DNA from: CANKHA01 sp035652315
GTDB taxonomy: Bacteria > Pseudomonadota > Alphaproteobacteria > Rhizobiales > Xanthobacteraceae
Direction of reading: 5' to 3'
Assembly (NCBI GenBank): GCA_035652315.1
Contig: DASREA010000011.1
Coordinates: 1 to 64,000, forward strand
Length of the DNA stretch: 64,000 nt
Positions 60,151-64,000 of the stretch are shown here, one piece after another. The translations under genes and the position numbers were made by a program. Positions within the stretch are counted from its first letter, which is position 1. Each line of letters opens with the position of its first letter. The notes below the pieces were generated by a model. The model did no database searches and had not been told where the DNA came from. It worked only from the letters and a program-made list of their open reading frames with translations.

Positions 60151-60651
60151 ATGCGCCAGCAAGCCCTCTTCCAATTGGGGACGGGCTTGGGGACCCCAAG
60201 TACCTCCCGAAAGGAAGACCTAGCGATCGCCAAAGCTACCAAAGTCAAAGCCGCAGCTGCGGTCGAGACCGAACAGCGTGACGATCATTTCGTGGTGAGG
60301 AACGGGGTGCGGTGCGCCGGGGCGCATCTCATCGTCGACCTTTACGAAGCCCAACGTCTCGACGATATCGACCATATCGAAGCGACGCTGCGGCGCTGCG
60401 TCGATGCGGCGGGGGCGACCCTTCTGCATATCCATCTGCATCATTTCGAGCCCAACGGTGGCGTTTCCGGCGTGGCGGTGCTGGCGGAAAGCCACATCTC
60501 CATCCATTCCTGGCCGGAAAACGGATACGCCGCGCTCGATGTGTTCATGTGCGGCAATGCCAATCCGGACGCATGCATTCCGGTCCTGAGAAAGGCGTTC
60601 AAGCCGAAACAGGTCGCTGTCAGCGAAATCCTGCGCGGCCAAGGCGCCTAG
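60151..60651 (+). CDS. speD: S-adenosylmethionine decarboxylase proenzyme
   Basis: A 166-residue SpeD, which decarboxylates SAM to supply aminopropyl groups for spermidine. The proenzyme self-cleaves at Glu-Ser in LAESHISIHSWPE; Ser114 becomes the pyruvoyl group, and His119 and Cys134 (VFMCGNANPD) are the processing and donor residues. It carries a 45-residue variable N-terminus. ATG 60151 follows GGGGAGGAC. speE lies 65 bases downstream. Confidence 0.94.
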   Translation: MRQQALFQLGTGLGTPSTSRKEDLAIAKATKVKAAAAVETEQRDDHFVVRNGVRCAGAHLIVDLYEAQRLDDIDHIEATLRRCVDAAGATLLHIHLHHFEPNGGVSGVAVLAESHISIHSWPENGYAALDVFMCGNANPDACIPVLRKAFKPKQVAVSEILRGQGA

Positions 60652-60673
60652 ACGCCATTGCCCTCGAACCTGC

Positions 60674-60699
60674 AAACGGCCGGATCGCTCCGGCCGTTT
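60674..60699 (+). terminator. 11-bp intercistronic hairpin between speD and speE
   Basis: AAACGGCCGGA pairs perfectly with TCCGGCCGTTT over a TCGC loop. Only three T close the stem and the next bases are CAGCTTGG, so it may be a weak terminator, an attenuator or an mRNA-stabilising stem within the operon. Confidence 0.55.
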
Positions 60700-60716
60700 C
60701 AGCTTGGAGAAAGCCG

Positions 60717-61586
60717 ATGACGGAAAAACGCTGGATTGCCGAAACCCTGTTCGACGAACTCGGCTTCCGCATGACCTTTGAGGTTGAACGAGTGCTCTAC
60801 GAGACGCGGACCGAACACCAGCATCTGATCCTGTTTGAGCATAATTTTTTCGGCAAGATGCTCATGCTCGACGGCGCCACCCAAATCACCAGCCGCGACG
60901 AGTTCATCTACCAGGAGATGATGAGCCATGTTCCGCTCTTTGCCCATGGCCGCGCCAAAGAAGTGCTGATTATCGGCGGCGGCGACTGCGGCATCGCCGA
61001 AGAAGTGCTCAAGCACAAATCGGTGGCCCGCCTCACCCAGGTGGAGATCGACGCTTCCGTGATCGAATTCTCCAAGGAGCATTATCCCGAGTTCACAGGG
61101 CCCGTTTTTGCTGACAAGCGCTTCAACAGCGTCATCGCCGACGGCATGGCCTATGTCGCCGAAACCGACCGGCGCTTCGACGTGATCATCGTCGATTCCA
61201 CCGATCCCCAAGGACCCGGCGCGGTGCTGTTCACGCGTGAGTTTTACGCCAATTGCAAGAAATGCATGGCCGAAGGCGGGGTGATGGTGACGCAGAATGG
61301 CGTGCCTTTCTTCCAGGCCGACGAATTGGTCACCAGCGTGCGGTATTTCCGCGAGCTCTATGCCGACGGCGCCTGCTACGTCGCGGCTATTCCCACCTAT
61401 GTCGGTGGTCACATGGCGATGGGCTGGGCCGCGGACGACCCGGCCTTGCGGCAGGCCAGCGCTGAGACGATTGCCGAACGCTACAAGGCCGCCGGATCGT
61501 TCAAGACGCAATATTGGACGCCAGACGTGCACAAGGCAGCCTTCGCGCTGCCGCGCTTCATCGCCGACAAGGTGGCGCGGGCTTGA
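60717..61586 (+). CDS. speE: spermidine synthase
   Basis: A 289-residue aminopropyltransferase that makes spermidine from putrescine and decarboxylated SAM. Motifs are ILFEHNFFGKMLMLDG, TSRDEFIYQEMMSHVP, EVLIIGGGDCGIAEEVLKH and VIIVDSTDPQGPG, with the catalytic Asp in the last. ATG 60717 lies seven bases after GGAGA. It pairs with speD, and its stop is four bases from the convergent aspS stop. Confidence 0.95.
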   Translation: MTEKRWIAETLFDELGFRMTFEVERVLYETRTEHQHLILFEHNFFGKMLMLDGATQITSRDEFIYQEMMSHVPLFAHGRAKEVLIIGGGDCGIAEEVLKHKSVARLTQVEIDASVIEFSKEHYPEFTGPVFADKRFNSVIADGMAYVAETDRRFDVIIVDSTDPQGPGAVLFTREFYANCKKCMAEGGVMVTQNGVPFFQADELVTSVRYFRELYADGACYVAAIPTYVGGHMAMGWAADDPALRQASAETIAERYKAAGSFKTQYWTPDVHKAAFALPRFIADKVARA

Positions 61587-61589
61587 GGC

Positions 61590-63386
61590 CTACTTCTTCG
61601 GCAGGTCGAGCTTGATATGCAGCTCCTTGAGCTGCTTGGGCGAGACCTCCGATGGCGCGCCCATCAGCAGGTCTTCGGCGCGCTGATTCATCGGGAAAAG
61701 CACCACCTCGCGCAGGTTTTCCTCATCGCAAAGCAGCATGACAATACGGTCGAGACCGGGAGCGATGCCGCCGTGCGGCGGGGCGCCATATTGTAGCGCG
61801 CGCAGCATGCCGCCGAATTTCTTCTCCAGAACGTCCTCGCCATAGCCGGCGAGCGCAAAGGCCTTGCGCATCACGTCGGGCCGGTGATTGCGGATCGCGC
61901 CGGATGATAGTTCGATGCCGTTGCAGACCACGTCATACTGGATCGCCTTGAGGCTCAGAAGCTTCTCTGCGTCGCGGGCGTCGAGCCCCAGGAATTCCTC
62001 GATCGGCAGGCTCGGCATGGAGAACGGATTATGGGAGAAGTCGATCTTCTTCTCCTCCTCGTTCCATTCATACATCGGGAAGTCGACGATCCAGCAGAAC
62101 TCGAAGCGGTCCTTCGTCACAAGACCAAGCTCCTCGCCAACCTTGGCGCGCGCCGGGCCGGCGAATTTCACGAAGTCGTTCGGCTTCCCGGCGACGAAGA
62201 ACACCGCATCGCCGACTTTGAGGCGAAGCCTTTGCCGGAGTGCTTCGGCGCGCTCGACGCCGATGTTCTTGGCCAGCGGACCCGCGCCGCCCTCTTCTCC
62301 CTCGCGCCAGAAAATGTAGCCCAGTCCAGGCTGGCCCTCGCCTTGCGCCCAGGCATTCATGCGGTCGCAGAAGGCGCGGTTGCCTCCGCCCGGGGCGGGA
62401 ATGGCCCAGACCTGCGCCGAAGCGTCGGCGGCCAAGATGTTAGCAAAAATTTTGAAGCCCGAGCCGCGAAACGTCTCGCTCACGTCCTGCATCTCGATCG
62501 GGTTGCGCAGGTCGGGCTTGTCGGTACCGTATTTCCGCAGCGCGTCGGCATAAGGAATGAGCGGAAATTTCGGCGTCACTGGCTTGCCACCGCCGAATTC
62601 CTCGAAAACGCCGCGCAGCACCGGTTCGACGGCGGCGAAGACGTCCTCCTGGGTGACGAAGCTCATCTCGATATCGAGCTGGTAGAACTCGCCGGGTGAG
62701 CGGTCGGCACGCGCGTCTTCGTCGCGGAAACAGGGCGCGATCTGGAAATAGCGGTCGAAGCCAGCGACCATGATCAATTGCTTGAACTGCTGCGGCGCCT
62801 GCGGCAGCGCGTAGAACTTGCCCGGGTGCAGGCGCGACGGCACCAGGAAATCACGCGCGCCTTCCGGCGACGACGCGGTGAGAATGGGCGTCTGGAATTC
62901 GAAGAAGCCATTTTCCTTCATGCGCCGCCGCAAAGAAGCGATGATCGCCTCGCGCTTCATGATGTTGGCATGCAGCCGCTCTCGGCGCAGATCGAGAAAC
63001 CGGTATTTGAGACGAATTTCTTCCGGATATTCCTGCTCGCCGAAGACCGGCATGGGAAGTTCGGCAGCCGGACTCAGAACTTCGATCTCGTTGACATAGA
63101 CTTCGATCTGGCCGGTCGGAAGATCGGGATTTTCGGTGCCGCCGGGGCGGTGCCGCACCTTGCCGTCGACGCGGACCACCCACTCGGCGCGCAATTTCTC
63201 GGCTTCGCGGAAAGCCGGACTGTCGGGATCGATCACGATCTGCGTAATTCCGTAATGATCGCGCAAATCGATAAACAGTACGCCGCCATGATCGCGGATG
63301 CGGTGACACCAGCCCGCCAGGCGCGCGTTTTTTCCGACCTCGCTCTCGCGAAGCTCGCCGCAGGTGTGGGTGCGGTAGCGATGCAT
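61590..63386 (-). CDS. aspS: aspartyl-tRNA synthetase
   Basis: A 598-residue bacterial-type class II AspRS. The N-terminal OB fold (HRYRTHTCGELRESEVGK) binds the anticodon. Motif 2 is in FRDEDARADRSPGEFYQLD; the bacterial GAD insertion is present; motif 3 is in GLDRIVMLL. With GatCAB encoded nearby it may also charge tRNA-Asn, which GatCAB would amidate; this is inferred. ATG 63386 follows CAGGATG, and a longer frame to 63644 is discarded. Confidence 0.95.
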   Translation of the reverse strand: MHRYRTHTCGELRESEVGKNARLAGWCHRIRDHGGVLFIDLRDHYGITQIVIDPDSPAFREAEKLRAEWVVRVDGKVRHRPGGTENPDLPTGQIEVYVNEIEVLSPAAELPMPVFGEQEYPEEIRLKYRFLDLRRERLHANIMKREAIIASLRRRMKENGFFEFQTPILTASSPEGARDFLVPSRLHPGKFYALPQAPQQFKQLIMVAGFDRYFQIAPCFRDEDARADRSPGEFYQLDIEMSFVTQEDVFAAVEPVLRGVFEEFGGGKPVTPKFPLIPYADALRKYGTDKPDLRNPIEMQDVSETFRGSGFKIFANILAADASAQVWAIPAPGGGNRAFCDRMNAWAQGEGQPGLGYIFWREGEEGGAGPLAKNIGVERAEALRQRLRLKVGDAVFFVAGKPNDFVKFAGPARAKVGEELGLVTKDRFEFCWIVDFPMYEWNEEEKKIDFSHNPFSMPSLPIEEFLGLDARDAEKLLSLKAIQYDVVCNGIELSSGAIRNHRPDVMRKAFALAGYGEDVLEKKFGGMLRALQYGAPPHGGIAPGLDRIVMLLCDEENLREVVLFPMNQRAEDLLMGAPSEVSPKQLKELHIKLDLPKK

Positions 63387-63508
63387 AATCATCCTGAAAA
63401 GAGGGCCGCGGCCACGAAAGAGTGGCGCGAAAAACACACGGGCCCGCCGGTTTGTCAAGCAAAGCCTAGGCGCTTTGCCAACGTGGAAAGCTGCGTTATC
63501 TAGCAGCC

Positions 63509-64000
63509 ATGGAGCCGATAACCGCAACGGGGGAACTGGCCGAGGCCTGCGCCCGTCTTGCACGTCACCCGTTTGTGACGGTGGATACCGAATTCCTGCG
63601 CGAGTCGACCTACTACCCCCTCCTCTGTGTGGCCCAGATTGCAAGTCCGGACGAAGCGGTGGTCGTCGACGCGCTGGCGCCGAATCTCGATCTCGGACCT
63701 TTTTTCGACCTGCTGATCGACGAGCGCGTACTGAAGGTCTTTCACGCCGCGCGGCAGGATCTTGAAATCGTCTGGCATCGCGTCGGCAAACTGCCGCATC
63801 CGATTTTCGACACGCAGGTCGCGGCCATGGTTTTGGGCTACGGCGATTCGATCTCTTACGACCAGCTCGTGCAGCGGATCACCGGCGACACCTTGGACAA
63901 ATCGAACCGCTTCACCGACTGGACGCGCCGGCCCCTGAGCGAAGCCCAGCTCAAATACGCCGTCTCCGATGTCACTCATCTCCGCGACGTCTATCTTGCC
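63509..64000 (+). CDS. rnd: ribonuclease D (N-terminal part)
   Basis: The gene runs off the right edge with 164 codons visible. The DEDD exonuclease motifs are VTVDTEFLRE (first Asp and Glu), VFHAARQDLEI (second Asp) and the YAVSDVTHL region (Tyr and last Asp). It matures the 3' ends of tRNA and other stable RNAs. It is divergent from aspS. The start ATG gives the standard N-terminus. Confidence 0.93.
   Translation, partial: MEPITATGELAEACARLARHPFVTVDTEFLRESTYYPLLCVAQIASPDEAVVVDALAPNLDLGPFFDLLIDERVLKVFHAARQDLEIVWHRVGKLPHPIFDTQVAAMVLGYGDSISYDQLVQRITGDTLDKSNRFTDWTRRPLSEAQLKYAVSDVTHLRDVYLA

Noticed and set aside
59645..60199. Overlapping frames on both strands upstream of speD
   Set aside because: All are Ala/Arg/Pro-rich with no start signal or family likeness; a real gene is possible but not supportable.
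1..64000. CRISPR arrays, insertion sequences, prophage, toxin-antitoxin or secretion clusters
   Set aside because: No regularly spaced repeats, transposase, integrase, phage structural genes or toxin motifs were seen on either strand.

Overview
The window is a compact, GC-rich chromosomal segment of an alphaproteobacterium, most likely of the order Hyphomicrobiales (Rhizobiales). The evidence is gene content and order: rpoZ-rsh-pdxJ-acpS-lepB-rnc-era-recO followed by parC, plus divK-pleD, mipZ, eipB, two DUF1236 proteins, DUF3572, DUF1489, GatCAB and ClpS/ClpA with a basic tail. Nothing in it fixes the genus. There are no rRNA genes, insertion sequences, prophage genes or CRISPR arrays; one tRNA gene is present.

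Layout. 1-5.4 kb: start of a divergent mntH-type metal transporter, a Na+/H+ antiporter fused to a universal-stress domain, parC and a tyrosine-rich secreted protein. 5.4-13 kb: a leftward housekeeping block (recO, era, rnc, lepB, acpS, pdxJ, rsh, rpoZ) whose genes mostly overlap by ATGA-type junctions. 13-20 kb: a NYN-domain protein overlapping a family-5 uracil-DNA glycosylase, smpB, mscL, dapA, a Slt-type lytic transglycosylase and an alpha/beta hydrolase. 20-24.3 kb: the least conventional part. It holds an FkbM methyltransferase, tRNA-Ser(GCU), a Sel1-repeat protein, a glutathione transferase with a basic tail, a 28-residue lysine-rich peptide, long gene-free stretches and two candidate RNA elements. 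24.3-32.7 kb: gatB, a small membrane protein, a HisKA_2 kinase, gatCA, a nitronate monooxygenase-like flavoprotein and the cell-cycle pair divK-pleD. 32.7-40.6 kb: eipB, a RidA-GDPD-FemAB-HIT gene row, azlCD and clpS-clpA. 40.6-50 kb: two TadG-like VWA proteins, a SPOR-tailed D-Ala-D-Ala carboxypeptidase, the mipZ-VWA-DnaJ row, panC and DUF1489. 50-57.9 kb: many small lineage-restricted proteins and a three-gene ABC system with a NEW3 exoprotein. 58-64 kb: a CSS-EAL phosphodiesterase, speD-speE, aspS and the start of rnd.

Best unexplained signal. At 21401-21585 two FNR/FixK-type boxes lie at about -76.5 and -41.5 from a predicted start, followed by a -10-like hexamer, a roughly 100-nt gene-free segment with a stem that presents a C-rich (anti-Shine-Dalgarno-like) loop, and a strong intrinsic terminator. 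This has the layout of an oxygen-controlled small regulatory RNA. A second candidate is a 133-bp element closed by a perfect 15-bp inverted repeat (23363-23495), which folds as a branched structure on the minus strand next to the lysine-rich peptide gene. Protein-level candidates are the mipZ-VWA-DnaJ row and the NEW3-ABC system.

All calls come from reading translations, motifs and spacing by eye. Starts were moved inward from the longest frame where a Shine-Dalgarno site, an operon junction or family length favoured it.
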